Source: a virus. From it: a stretch of DNA of 42,639 bases. Numbering within the stretch: the stretch's first letter is position 1; each line of letters starts with the position of its first letter. Positions 5,697 through 13,569 of the stretch are shown here, piece by piece. The notes under the pieces were generated by a model. That model ran no database searches and had not been told where the DNA came from. It saw nothing but the letters and a program-made list of their open reading frames with translations. The DNA lies in IMG/VR virus record IMGVR_UViG_3300037069_002054, positions 1-42,639 of that record, one strand, 5' to 3'. A program made the translations under genes and the position numbers.

Positions 5697-5957
5697 ATGA
5701 TGTCAATTAATTTCGAAGGAGCGAATATTGTTTTGGGAAAACCATCTGATATGACAGACGAACAATGCTTTAGTATTAATGCTGAAAAAAATATCGATTC
5801 GCAGGGATTCCCATATTTTCTAACAGCGTGGATTCCGAATAAAGAAGATTTGGATGCTTTAAATGCAGGCAGACCATTGTTTCTTAAAATGGTTGGAGTA
5901 GGATTTCAACCAGTTGCTTTGTTTACTTGTGATGAAAATGGAGAAGGGAATTTCTAA
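5697..5957 (+). CDS. hypothetical protein, 86 aa
   Basis: Two ATG codons in a row (5697 and 5700); either could start. Contains GKPSDMTDEQCFSINA and a C-terminal hydrophobic stretch PLFLKMVGVGFQPVALF. Soluble, no recognised enzyme motif. This kind of short protein recurs in phages of this host group without an assigned role. Confidence 0.7.
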   Translation: MMSINFEGANIVLGKPSDMTDEQCFSINAEKNIDSQGFPYFLTAWIPNKEDLDALNAGRPLFLKMVGVGFQPVALFTCDENGEGNF

Positions 5958-5966
5958 ATAATTGCA

Positions 5967-6149
5967 ATGGCTAAAAAAACATCATTTATAGGCGGTCTGC
6001 CCGATGGAACGCCTTTGGATATTGTTCGTGTTTCTAAATCAGGTGAAGTTATTAAAAAGGAAATGACTTATCGGGAATGGAGAGGATTAAAAAAGCAAAC
6101 TGGTTATATTTATTTGGCGTATCAAAAAAACTTTTCTCAATTCAATTAA
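5967..6149 (+). CDS. small basic hypothetical protein, 60 aa
   Basis: MAKKTSFIGGLPDGTPLDIV, then a basic middle and KKQTGYIYLAYQKNF. Ends 2 bases before the late-type promoter of the tRNA gene. No known family. Confidence 0.65.
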   Translation: MAKKTSFIGGLPDGTPLDIVRVSKSGEVIKKEMTYREWRGLKKQTGYIYLAYQKNFSQFN

Positions 6150-6150
6150 T

Positions 6151-6162
6151 TTTATATATTTG
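6151..6162 (+). promoter_or_regulatory. late promoter core TTTATATATTTG before the tRNA
   Basis: The 12-mer contains the -7 box TATATTTG (6155-6162). The tRNA begins at 6166, only three bases beyond the box, so the RNA start should nearly coincide with the mature tRNA 5' end. The same 12-mer precedes large terminase, capsid and 22238. Confidence 0.75.
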
Positions 6163-6165
6163 TAC

Positions 6166-6237
6166 CGTGAGGTAGAGAAGTGGTATCTCGTGTGGCTCAT
6201 AACCATAAGGTCGTAGGTTCGAGTCCTACTCTCGCAA
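6166..6237 (+). tRNA. tRNA-Met(CAT), initiator-like
   Basis: A complete cloverleaf: acceptor CGTGAGG with TCTCGCA, D stem GAGA/TCTC, anticodon stem TGTGG/CCATA around loop CTCATAA (anticodon CAT), variable AGGTC, T arm GTAGG-TTCGAGT-CCTAC, discriminator A. The first acceptor pair is C1 against A72, a mismatch diagnostic of bacterial initiator tRNA, and A11:T24 is also initiator-like. The anticodon stem has two of the three initiator G:C pairs. CCA is not encoded (CAA follows). A tRNA-Ile charged after C34 lysidine modification is less likely given the C1 x A72 mismatch. Confidence 0.9.
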
Positions 6238-6267
6238 CAAATATTTTTAGTTATTAGTTAGTTAATC

Positions 6268-6310
6268 AAAACCCGAACTCCCGATAAAAAGGAGAGATTT
6301 GGGTTTTTTT
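6268..6310 (+). terminator. intrinsic terminator after the tRNA
   Basis: AAAACCC (6268-6274) pairs with GGGTTTT (6301-6307), with an inner CTCC/GGAG stem, and runs into a T tract to 6310. It separates the left accessory genes and tRNA from the packaging operon, whose promoter begins in the same T run. Confidence 0.85.
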
Positions 6311-6320
6311 TATATATTTG
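6309..6320 (+). promoter_or_regulatory. late promoter core TTTATATATTTG before large terminase
   Basis: -7 box TATATTTG at 6313-6320, 15 bases before ATG 6336, giving a leader of only about 10-12 bases. Overlaps the end of the terminator. No TTG at -33. Confidence 0.8.
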
Positions 6321-6335
6321 TTTCAAATTTTATGT

Positions 6336-7658
6336 ATGGAACTTACTACGAAACAAAATCATGCAATCTACTATCTGAATGATAAAGTTACCAAAATGGT
6401 TCTTTTTGGAGGTTCGGCTGGTGGAGGAAAGTCGGTTATCGGCTGTTTGTGGTTGATGGAAATGTGCCAAAAATACCCAAAGACAAGGTGGCTTATGGGA
6501 CGAAGCAAACTAAAGGCTTTGAAAGAAACAACCCTAAATACCTTTTTTCAATTATCCCAAGATTTGGGAATATCAAACCAATATAAATTCAACTCTCAAA
6601 CAAATATTATCACTTGGAACAACGGAAGCGAAATTTTACTTAAAGACTTGTTTTTGTTTCCATCAGACCCTAATTTCGATTCATTAGGAAGTTTAGAGAT
6701 TACAGGTGGATTTATTGACGAGGCTGGACAATGTACATGGAAAGCAATTCAGATAGTGCAATCACGTATGCGTTACAAATTAAAAGAATATAATCTTATC
6801 CCGAAATTATTTATGAGTACCAATCCGCAAAAGAATTGGGCTTACTCAGAATTTTATATGCCGAACAAAGAAGGTACCATTACCGAGGATAAAAAATTCG
6901 TTCAGGCTTTAGCAATGGATAATCCTCACCTTCCTGATAGTTATATTGAAACATTAAAAACATTAGACCATGCCAGTAAAGAAAGACTTCTTTACGGAAA
7001 TTGGGATTATGAGGATAACCCTTATGCTCTTTTCGAATATGCTGATATTTTAGGTATGTTCACAAGTGAATGGGTAAAACCAACTCAGGATAGATTTATT
7101 ACTGCGGATATTGCTTATACTGGTTCTGATAAATTTGTTATTGTTGTTTGGGCGGGACTTGTGGCAGAGAAAATAATTGCAATCGATAAGATTGACGATA
7201 CGATGATTTCAAAAAAACTGAACGAATTAAGGATTCAGTATAGGGTGCCAATCAAAAATGTGATTTATGATGCTGATGGATTACAGACATTCACAAGATA
7301 TTCAGCAAGTTTTGGAGCATTATCAGGAGCCACAGGATTTAGAAATAATGGCAGACCTATAAAAGTTTCAGGTAAAACGGAGAATTTTAAAAATCTAAAA
7401 GCCCAATGTTATTTTTATTTTGCCGATTTGGTAAAAGATGGAAAGGTTCTGATTCAAGATAAAACATTCAACAAGCAGATAATCGAAGAATTTGAACAGA
7501 TAAACAGAAAACCATTGTCCGATGATGCATTGATTGCTATGGAAAAGAAAGATGATGTAAGGGAAAGACTAAAACGAAGTCCTGATTTTGCCGATGCTAT
7601 TATGATGCGAGCCTATGCCGAAATAAAAGGAAAAACTCGACCAAGAATTTTATGGTAA
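6336..7658 (+). CDS. terL: terminase large subunit
   Basis: 440 aa packaging motor that pumps DNA into the procapsid and cuts it. The ATPase domain shows Walker A GGSAGGGKS (residues 25-33) and Walker B GGFIDEAG (about 124-131) with the catalytic Glu. The C-terminal RNase H-like nuclease shows TADIAYTGSD, VIYDADGL and PDFADAIMM with the expected acidic residues. Length is normal for the family. ATG 6336 is chosen since the in-frame TTG at 6318 lies in the promoter box. Heads the packaging and head gene block. Confidence 0.95.
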   Translation: MELTTKQNHAIYYLNDKVTKMVLFGGSAGGGKSVIGCLWLMEMCQKYPKTRWLMGRSKLKALKETTLNTFFQLSQDLGISNQYKFNSQTNIITWNNGSEILLKDLFLFPSDPNFDSLGSLEITGGFIDEAGQCTWKAIQIVQSRMRYKLKEYNLIPKLFMSTNPQKNWAYSEFYMPNKEGTITEDKKFVQALAMDNPHLPDSYIETLKTLDHASKERLLYGNWDYEDNPYALFEYADILGMFTSEWVKPTQDRFITADIAYTGSDKFVIVVWAGLVAEKIIAIDKIDDTMISKKLNELRIQYRVPIKNVIYDADGLQTFTRYSASFGALSGATGFRNNGRPIKVSGKTENFKNLKAQCYFYFADLVKDGKVLIQDKTFNKQIIEEFEQINRKPLSDDALIAMEKKDDVRERLKRSPDFADAIMMRAYAEIKGKTRPRILW

Positions 7659-7678
7659 ATGATTATTGGTTAATTTTT

Positions 7679-7710
7679 TTGTTATTTGGAAAATTTTTTA
7701 TATAAATTTG
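7679..7710 (+). promoter_or_regulatory. promoter TTG-N21-TAAATTTG before portal
   Basis: TTG at 7679-7681 and TAAATTTG at 7703-7710 with 21 bases between fit the Bacteroidota consensus. ATG 7728 follows 17 bases later. It would give portal its own start point within the late block. Confidence 0.65.
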
Positions 7711-7727
7711 TAAATTAAATCCTCAAA

Positions 7728-9362
7728 ATGATATTTAAAGACGATAACGAAGCAATCGAAGCTATTAAGAAACATGAAAAACTTTCTACTCAGTTTCAAA
7801 AAATGCGTGATGATTCTAAAGAACTCAAAGCACTTGTGAATGGAGAAGGATTCACAGATGAGCTATTGGATAGAATAGAATTTATAGAAAGTGATTTGAA
7901 GGCGAAGGCGAGGATGAAATTCTCTCGAAATATAAAAGATACTTATGCAAGGATATTTCAGCCAATAGATAATATATATTATGCTACTGGCGGTGTGAAA
8001 GAATATGAAATTGAAAATAAAGAGCTTAAGAAAAAATATCTTTCCAAGATAGCTTCTATCAGGGATGGAAAATCATTATCTGAATGGGTGCAAAACAAAG
8101 GAGTTCAAATATTAAATACTGACCCTAATGCATTAATATTTTTAGAGTACACTACTAAATCTAAAAAAGATATTTATCCAACATATAAAAGCATTAATTC
8201 TATTCGTTATTATGAGTCAAGAGGGCAAGCTGTTGAGTTTGTTTTATTCGAGCCATTTATTAAAGATGAAAAATTCTACTATAGAATCGTAGATGATGAA
8301 TGGGATAGGACTTTTCAAAAAGAAGGAAATGATTTTATCTTACAAAATGAACTTTCTTTCAAACATCCTTTCGGTCAATGCCCTGCAATAGTTGGTTCCA
8401 ATGTTTCAAATGTTGGAGAAAGTACAAAACTTCCTGCAATTCATAATATCGTTGACCTTTCTAAAGAGTTAGCAAGAGACCAATCTATTCTTACACTTTT
8501 TAAAATATTTAAAGGTCTGCCATTATTTTGGAAAGTAGTTCAGATGTGCGGTGATTGCTATGGAACAGGCAAAACAGGTGAAACAAAATGCAATACTTGT
8601 GATGGTCATGGTAAGTATAAAGGGAAAAATGATGTAACGGATGTTATTGAGGTTCCATTGCCAGAAGGAGACGAAAAACTGCTTACTGGAGATAATATAG
8701 GAGGTTATCTTTCACCTGAATTGGAAACTTGGACAAAATTAGAAGAAACAATAACCATTTTGGAGGAAAAAATGTATAAATCACATTGGGGTACCTCTTT
8801 TGGAATGCGTGTAAACGGTAATGTTGAGAAAACAGCAACTGAGGTTATTTTTGATAAACAGCCTTTCGAAAATCAATTAAACAAATATGCCGATTACGTG
8901 GAGTATGTTGAGTGGAAACTATCCGAATGGATTTTGAATTTCTACGATACTACAAAAACAGATAAAACCGAAAGCAAAGTAACTATAAATTTAGGTCGTA
9001 GATATATAATCGAGAGTTATGATGTTTTGCTGACACGTTATGAGTTAGCAGTAAAAGCCCAAAGTAACAATACAATATTGGATAAACTTTTTGAAGAATT
9101 TTTGCATTCAAAATTCAGAAATAATCCAATCGATTTACGCACCAGTTTAATCAAAGCATCAATCGAACCTTATCTACATACTACACTGGATAAAACTTTA
9201 GAAATATTTGGAAATGAGGAAGCCCAAAGAAAAGTTTTATTTCAGAAATTTTGGCAAACTGTTACGAATTATTCCGATTCTGAAAAACTAAATCAAGAGT
9301 TCGAAACTTGGTTTGAAAATAATAAAGTAACTATTCCGACAAAAATAGTACCTTTGAATTAA
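7728..9362 (+). CDS. portal protein with embedded zinc motif
   Basis: 544 aa, directly downstream of terL and of usual portal size. It would form the dodecameric ring at one capsid vertex through which DNA passes. Portal-like features are the helical middle, GNVEKTATEVIF and the long C-terminal helical part. Unusually, residues 274-295 carry two CxxCxGxG units (CGDCYGTG and CNTCDGHG; Cys274, 277, 288, 291), the signature of DnaJ-type zinc fingers, apparently inserted in the stem or clip region. Identity rests on position, size and general pattern. Confidence 0.82.
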   Translation: MIFKDDNEAIEAIKKHEKLSTQFQKMRDDSKELKALVNGEGFTDELLDRIEFIESDLKAKARMKFSRNIKDTYARIFQPIDNIYYATGGVKEYEIENKELKKKYLSKIASIRDGKSLSEWVQNKGVQILNTDPNALIFLEYTTKSKKDIYPTYKSINSIRYYESRGQAVEFVLFEPFIKDEKFYYRIVDDEWDRTFQKEGNDFILQNELSFKHPFGQCPAIVGSNVSNVGESTKLPAIHNIVDLSKELARDQSILTLFKIFKGLPLFWKVVQMCGDCYGTGKTGETKCNTCDGHGKYKGKNDVTDVIEVPLPEGDEKLLTGDNIGGYLSPELETWTKLEETITILEEKMYKSHWGTSFGMRVNGNVEKTATEVIFDKQPFENQLNKYADYVEYVEWKLSEWILNFYDTTKTDKTESKVTINLGRRYIIESYDVLLTRYELAVKAQSNNTILDKLFEEFLHSKFRNNPIDLRTSLIKASIEPYLHTTLDKTLEIFGNEEAQRKVLFQKFWQTVTNYSDSEKLNQEFETWFENNKVTIPTKIVPLN

Positions 9363-9388
9363 TCTAATTTTAATTAAACAAACATATT

Positions 9389-9739
9389 ATGGAACAAACA
9401 AGGCTGGTAAACGTTTATAGACTATATAAACTTTCAAAAGGAGTGGGAAATACTTTCTCAAATGAATTTAAAAAATTGGAACGTGATTTGCACGTTGTTA
9501 CCAATGATTATGCTGAACTAATTAACCGACATTCAGTAATTAATGGTTCACTTTACGAAATTGATGAAAAAGCATCTGAACTTTATTGGAAAAAATTGCC
9601 TTTCGATGGTGTTATTGCTGAAAAAGTTACAGAATCTCCGAAAGAGGAAGTTGTAGCACCTGAAATTACACAGGAAAAAGTAGAAAAAGTAGCAGAAGAA
9701 AAACCTCCTGTTGCTAAAAAATTAGGATTTAAAAAATAA
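9389..9739 (+). CDS. hypothetical head-region protein, 116 aa
   Basis: Helical N-terminal half (KLSKGVGNTFSNEFKKLE) and a disordered, charged tail rich in Glu, Lys, Val and Pro (EKVEKVAEEKPPVAKK). Between portal and the scaffold-like gene, so probably a virion or assembly factor. No family recognised. Confidence 0.65.
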   Translation: MEQTRLVNVYRLYKLSKGVGNTFSNEFKKLERDLHVVTNDYAELINRHSVINGSLYEIDEKASELYWKKLPFDGVIAEKVTESPKEEVVAPEITQEKVEKVAEEKPPVAKKLGFKK

Positions 9740-9769
9740 TAATCTAAAACAACCTTAAATTAAACTATT

Positions 9770-10573
9770 ATGGCTTTAGAAAATATAACTGAAATTGAAC
9801 AAGCATTTGGGCTTGAAGAAGGGAAACTTTCTGAAATGATAACATCGGAGGAAAAACACTCTATTGATTTGTCAACATTACTGATTGAACCAAAAGCAAT
9901 CTACGAAGAACGAATTGCCAATATTAAAACAAGTTCTTCTGCAATGGCTAAAGAAGTTGCTATCAAAAAAATCAAAACTACTTTAGGATTAGATTTTGAA
10001 GGTAAAACTGAGGAAAATCTTGTGGAAGCGTTAACAAAGAAATTTGAAACGATAAAAGAAGAAGTAATCAAAGACCCTGAACAAAGATATGTTGCTCTTA
10101 AAACGGATTTTGAGAAATTGCAAGGAAATTTGCAAGCAGAAATTAATAAACGAACTCAACTCGAAGTAAGTTTCGAAAATGATAGAAAAATTGCAAAAAT
10201 TCAAAATGATGTTTTCAAACACATTCCTGAAAACACATTAGTTTCCAAAAACACAATTCTTATTGAAGCTAATCAAAAAGGCTTCACTTTTGAAGTAGAG
10301 GATGGTAGCACAGTAATCAAAGATTCTAAAGGAGAAATTATAAAAGATGAAAAAACCTTTTCTCCTATTCAATTGGATTCATGGATGAAATCTTTTATTA
10401 CTCCATACATCAAACCAGTAGAAGGCGGTGGCGGTGGCGGTGATGATACACACCCAAATAGAGCTGGAAGTTTTGAGGCTTTTGAAAAAGAAGCTGATAA
10501 AAATGACTGGAGCCATGAAAAGAAAAATTCTGAAATGGCGAAAAGAATCAAAGACGGAACCTTAACTTTATAA
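9770..10573 (+). CDS. scaffold-like capsid assembly protein, 267 aa
   Basis: Placed between portal and major capsid, as scaffolding proteins are. Highly charged and helical, with coiled-coil character around residues 85-150 (ALKTDFEKLQGNLQAEINK). A run of six Gly and two Asp near residue 220, encoded by three copies of GGCGGT, links to a short C-terminal helical part that would contact the capsid protein. No protease motif is visible in it. Scaffold role is inferred from position and composition. Confidence 0.65.
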   Translation: MALENITEIEQAFGLEEGKLSEMITSEEKHSIDLSTLLIEPKAIYEERIANIKTSSSAMAKEVAIKKIKTTLGLDFEGKTEENLVEALTKKFETIKEEVIKDPEQRYVALKTDFEKLQGNLQAEINKRTQLEVSFENDRKIAKIQNDVFKHIPENTLVSKNTILIEANQKGFTFEVEDGSTVIKDSKGEIIKDEKTFSPIQLDSWMKSFITPYIKPVEGGGGGGDDTHPNRAGSFEAFEKEADKNDWSHEKKNSEMAKRIKDGTLTL

Positions 10574-10575
10574 GC

Positions 10576-10749
10576 ATGAGATTTATAGAATGGTTTTTCG
10601 GACTGTTCTTGGGTAAAAAAGCAAAAATCATAAAACAGGAAGCAATTTTAGAAAGACAAAAATCAATCATAGATTATGAAAAAGCTAAAGCCGAGAACAA
10701 AAAATATCTAAAAAAATACACGAGTAAAGGACGTAGATTCGTTAAATAA
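10576..10749 (+). CDS. small basic protein with amphipathic N-terminus, 57 aa
   Basis: ATG 10576, two bases after the scaffold gene stop. Starts MRFIEWFFGLFLGKKAK, a short hydrophobic or amphipathic segment that may bind membrane, followed by a Lys-rich helix (EILERQKSIIDYEKAKAE-like). Last gene before the terminator at 10754. Function unknown. Confidence 0.65.
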   Translation: MRFIEWFFGLFLGKKAKIIKQEAILERQKSIIDYEKAKAENKKYLKKYTSKGRRFVK

Positions 10750-10753
10750 TATT

Positions 10754-10784
10754 AGCCCCCAAAAAAAAACTTGGGGGCTTTTTA
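10754..10784 (+). terminator. strong intrinsic terminator before the capsid operon
   Basis: AGCCCCC (10754-10760) and GGGGGCT (10773-10779) form a G:C-rich stem around an A-rich loop, followed by T5. It closes the terL-scaffold transcript just before the capsid promoter. Confidence 0.92.
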
Positions 10785-10800
10785 ATTTTATAAGGTTAAT

Positions 10801-10812
10801 TTTATATATTTG
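10801..10812 (+). promoter_or_regulatory. late promoter core TTTATATATTTG before capsid
   Basis: -7 box TATATTTG at 10805-10812. The RNA should start near 10816-10819, leaving a leader of almost 80 bases before ATG 10896, much longer than at the other late promoters. Confidence 0.8.
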
Positions 10813-10814
10813 CC

Positions 10815-10879
10815 TTGAATTGCGGTAATGTTAATTCGGATTCGGGCGGTATAGCCTAAACTTCAAGACGAATATTAAC
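10815..10879 (+). other. structured leader of the major capsid mRNA
   Basis: GTTAATTCG (10830-10838) can pair with CGAATATTAAC (10869-10879) with a two-base bulge, enclosing a small GGC/GCC hairpin (10845-10856). TTGAA (10815-10819) and TTCAA (10862-10866) offer an alternative pairing. A stable 5' stem before the most abundant virion protein could protect the mRNA or tune translation; this is inference. Confidence 0.5.
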
Positions 10880-10895
10880 AATAAAAATTATCACA

Positions 10896-11927
10896 ATGGC
10901 AAATCGCACGACTGCAAACCTTGTGAAAGCGCAAGCAAAATTACTTGGTGCTTTCCAATCATCTGAATTGAGATTCAGAACTCCAGCTACATATTTGGCT
11001 TTAAAAGAAATGTCAGCAATCATGTTCCCTAACTATAATGAACTTCGTGTTAGAGAGGACAGAACAATCGAAACCAACTACGCAAAACGTTCTGCAAGAG
11101 CATTGGGTACTGGTGGAAGAACACACAATCATACTGGTACACATGGAGATACTGCGGTACTTACTCCTACTTGGATTACTTATGATGATAAATTTGCAAT
11201 GTCATTAAAACAAGCTGATAATAGCCTTTACAATGCGCAAGAGCAAATGAATCAAGAAGTAAGTGATATTATCGCTAACTTCATGGAAGGTTATGAAACA
11301 TTAGCTACGGCTTATTTGTTCAATAACCGTTCTACTGTAAATGTTGCTACATATAATGGGACTTTAGATGCAGTTGACAAAGTATTTGAAATTCCAGTAA
11401 TCAACGAAACATTAGCGGTTCAGACTACTGAAATAGCTTTGGATGCCAATAAATATCCAAAAGGAGCAACTGTTTTCTGTGATTCTGTTTCTTATGGTAA
11501 ATTTCTTTATCAAAGAAATCAAGGAGGTGGAAATAGTGCTAATCTTGGTTATCAGTTTGAAATGAATGGATTAACATTTGTTCACTCTATTGGTTTAGGA
11601 GCATTAGCTGGAGCATTAGTTTCTGCTTATTCTAAAGGTTTTTGGTTGGTAGTTCCTAATGGTACTGTTGCAACATTGCCTTGGATTCCTAAACAAAACC
11701 GTATCGGTGTTTCAACAAAAGAGAATGAGTACACAAATATTCTTAATCCTATAGATGGAGAAGCATATGCTGTTCACTCTTATGAAACAAGAGTTGATGG
11801 TTCATTAACAAACGGATTTACTCAGGATGTTATGTCTGAATATCAATTCTCTCAGGATATTTCTTTCTCCAAAGCACCGTTATCTACGGCAAACGAAACA
11901 ACTATTTTAGCTTTTGGTATAGTATAA
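10896..11927 (+). CDS. major capsid protein
   Basis: 343 aa shell subunit, after portal and scaffold, with its own terminator-promoter pair upstream, as expected for the most expressed gene. The N-terminus is helical and polar (ANLVKAQAKLLGAFQ). The middle is alpha/beta (VSDIIANFMEGYETLATAY and PKGATVFCDSVSYGKF), compatible with an HK97-type fold without a large N-terminal delta domain. The fold is not provable by eye; the call rests on position, size and composition. Confidence 0.82.
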   Translation: MANRTTANLVKAQAKLLGAFQSSELRFRTPATYLALKEMSAIMFPNYNELRVREDRTIETNYAKRSARALGTGGRTHNHTGTHGDTAVLTPTWITYDDKFAMSLKQADNSLYNAQEQMNQEVSDIIANFMEGYETLATAYLFNNRSTVNVATYNGTLDAVDKVFEIPVINETLAVQTTEIALDANKYPKGATVFCDSVSYGKFLYQRNQGGGNSANLGYQFEMNGLTFVHSIGLGALAGALVSAYSKGFWLVVPNGTVATLPWIPKQNRIGVSTKENEYTNILNPIDGEAYAVHSYETRVDGSLTNGFTQDVMSEYQFSQDISFSKAPLSTANETTILAFGIV

Positions 11928-11928
11928 T

Positions 11929-13002
11929 ATGCTAAACATTAACAAAATACAAACAGCTTTATCGGGATTAGTGGGGTTTAAAAACCCCTACAATCCTGAT
12001 TATGCTATTGTAGATGCGACTAATGTTTTAAGTGAAAGCGGATATTTTGTAACCGACAATTCTTTTGCGAAAATCGAATACATCAAGGATAATCAAGATT
12101 ACCTTAAAATATCGGACGTGGATTTCAACAAACTGTTGACAGATATAAAGAAATCAGCAATATCAAATGTTTGTAATCGAGTATTTTCGGAATATGACTT
12201 CTTAGATAGAAATGTCATGTATAAAAATGCCAGCAATAAAATAAATACTGAGGGACTTCCTTTGGGATTCGTTGGGTATAAAATTGAAGTTGGAGCCGAA
12301 AAGAATATTGCATTTAAGATTAACCGTGTTTTATTGGATTTTGATGGTATAGGTGAAATTAAATTGTTGTTGTGGAATACAGCTAAAAAAGCAGTATTAC
12401 TTCAAAAAACAATTGAGATAACCTCAGACCATCAAGAAGTTGTTTTAGAATGGACAATCGACAATACATTGACCACTTACAAGGGAGATTATTATATTGG
12501 GTACAACACAACGGATATTACAGTAGTTCCTTTCAAGAGAGAATTAGGAAATTCGGATGTAATATCTACTATAAAATATCTTTGTTTTCAAAAGGTTTTT
12601 GTTTCAAATCATGCTACAGAAGAATTATTCGATATTAATAAAATCGAAGGATTATCAACTGCTACTGGATTGAATTTCGATATTTCTGTTTTTGATGATT
12701 TTACTGATTTCGTAATAAACAATAAAATGCTTTTTGCTAAAGCCATACAACTTGATTGCATCATTCAATGTCTTCAAATTTACATGACTTCGCTACGAAG
12801 CAATGCTAATCAATCAAATTCCAATCAAATGTATGAAAAGATTATGATTGATTTAGAAGGTACATCATCAGAAAGTTTGGTGAAGGTTAATGGATTAAGA
12901 AACCAATTATTAGGTGAGATTACCACCATTAAGGAGGAAATTAAAAAAATGAAAGTTGGGTTTTCAAAAAGCAGACAATTTATGGTTAATACCCTTCAAT
13001 AA
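11929..13002 (+). CDS. virion structural protein, probable head-tail connector with beta-sandwich insert, 357 aa
   Basis: Starts one base after the capsid stop. The N-terminal segment (residues about 30-90, KISDVDFNKLLTDIKKSAI) is helical, like connector or adaptor proteins. Residues about 115-205 look like a beta-sandwich module (GEIKLLLWNT, EVVLEWTIDN and KGDYYIGY) similar in feel to carbohydrate-binding or jelly-roll domains. The C-terminus is helical (GLRNQLLGEITTIKEEIKK). Head completion or neck decoration is inferred from position. Confidence 0.6.
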   Translation: MLNINKIQTALSGLVGFKNPYNPDYAIVDATNVLSESGYFVTDNSFAKIEYIKDNQDYLKISDVDFNKLLTDIKKSAISNVCNRVFSEYDFLDRNVMYKNASNKINTEGLPLGFVGYKIEVGAEKNIAFKINRVLLDFDGIGEIKLLLWNTAKKAVLLQKTIEITSDHQEVVLEWTIDNTLTTYKGDYYIGYNTTDITVVPFKRELGNSDVISTIKYLCFQKVFVSNHATEELFDINKIEGLSTATGLNFDISVFDDFTDFVINNKMLFAKAIQLDCIIQCLQIYMTSLRSNANQSNSNQMYEKIMIDLEGTSSESLVKVNGLRNQLLGEITTIKEEIKKMKVGFSKSRQFMVNTLQ

Positions 13003-13557
13003 ATGAATCATGTAAAAACAAAACCTACTGGGCTTGATGCCATAATTCACGATATACAGAAAGAAATCTATCCTATTTCTTCTGATTGGAATATAGTTAT
13101 GGATGGTTATCCAAGATGTTATATTCTAAACAAAGAAAATGGACAAACGGTAGAAGCATATATCGGAGATAAGGAATACAGTAAGCCACTGAGTTTTGCC
13201 GAGGGAAATAAGTTTTTCTTTGTTGCGCCAAACGACATTGTGAACGTTTCTCCAAAATATTTCAAAACAGATATTGAATTGTATTTCATATTGAACCTAA
13301 CAGAATGTAAGCCCGATATTTTGCATAGAGCAGATGAGGAAGTAAGACAGGATGTGATTAATTTGCTGGAAAAATGTTCATCTGTTCGGATTGTTAGAAT
13401 TGTTTGGCAGATTGATAAAGTTTTTAACAGGTTTAGAAACAAGCAAAGCCGAAGTTATGATTATGATACCGCAACCGACATTCATCCATATCATGCATTC
13501 AAAGTAGAATTGGAATTATTGCCTTATAACATCAACAAACAAATTTGTAACATTTAA
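13003..13557 (+). CDS. probable tail terminator or head-tail joining protein, 184 aa
   Basis: Start abuts the preceding stop. Alpha/beta protein with EVRQDVINLLEK and a C-terminal beta strand pair (HAFKVELELLPYN). It sits immediately before the tail tube gene, the usual slot of the tail terminator/completion protein of siphoviruses. No decisive motif; assignment is positional. Confidence 0.55.
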   Translation: MNHVKTKPTGLDAIIHDIQKEIYPISSDWNIVMDGYPRCYILNKENGQTVEAYIGDKEYSKPLSFAEGNKFFFVAPNDIVNVSPKYFKTDIELYFILNLTECKPDILHRADEEVRQDVINLLEKCSSVRIVRIVWQIDKVFNRFRNKQSRSYDYDTATDIHPYHAFKVELELLPYNINKQICNI

Positions 13558-13569
13558 AATTAAAAAATT

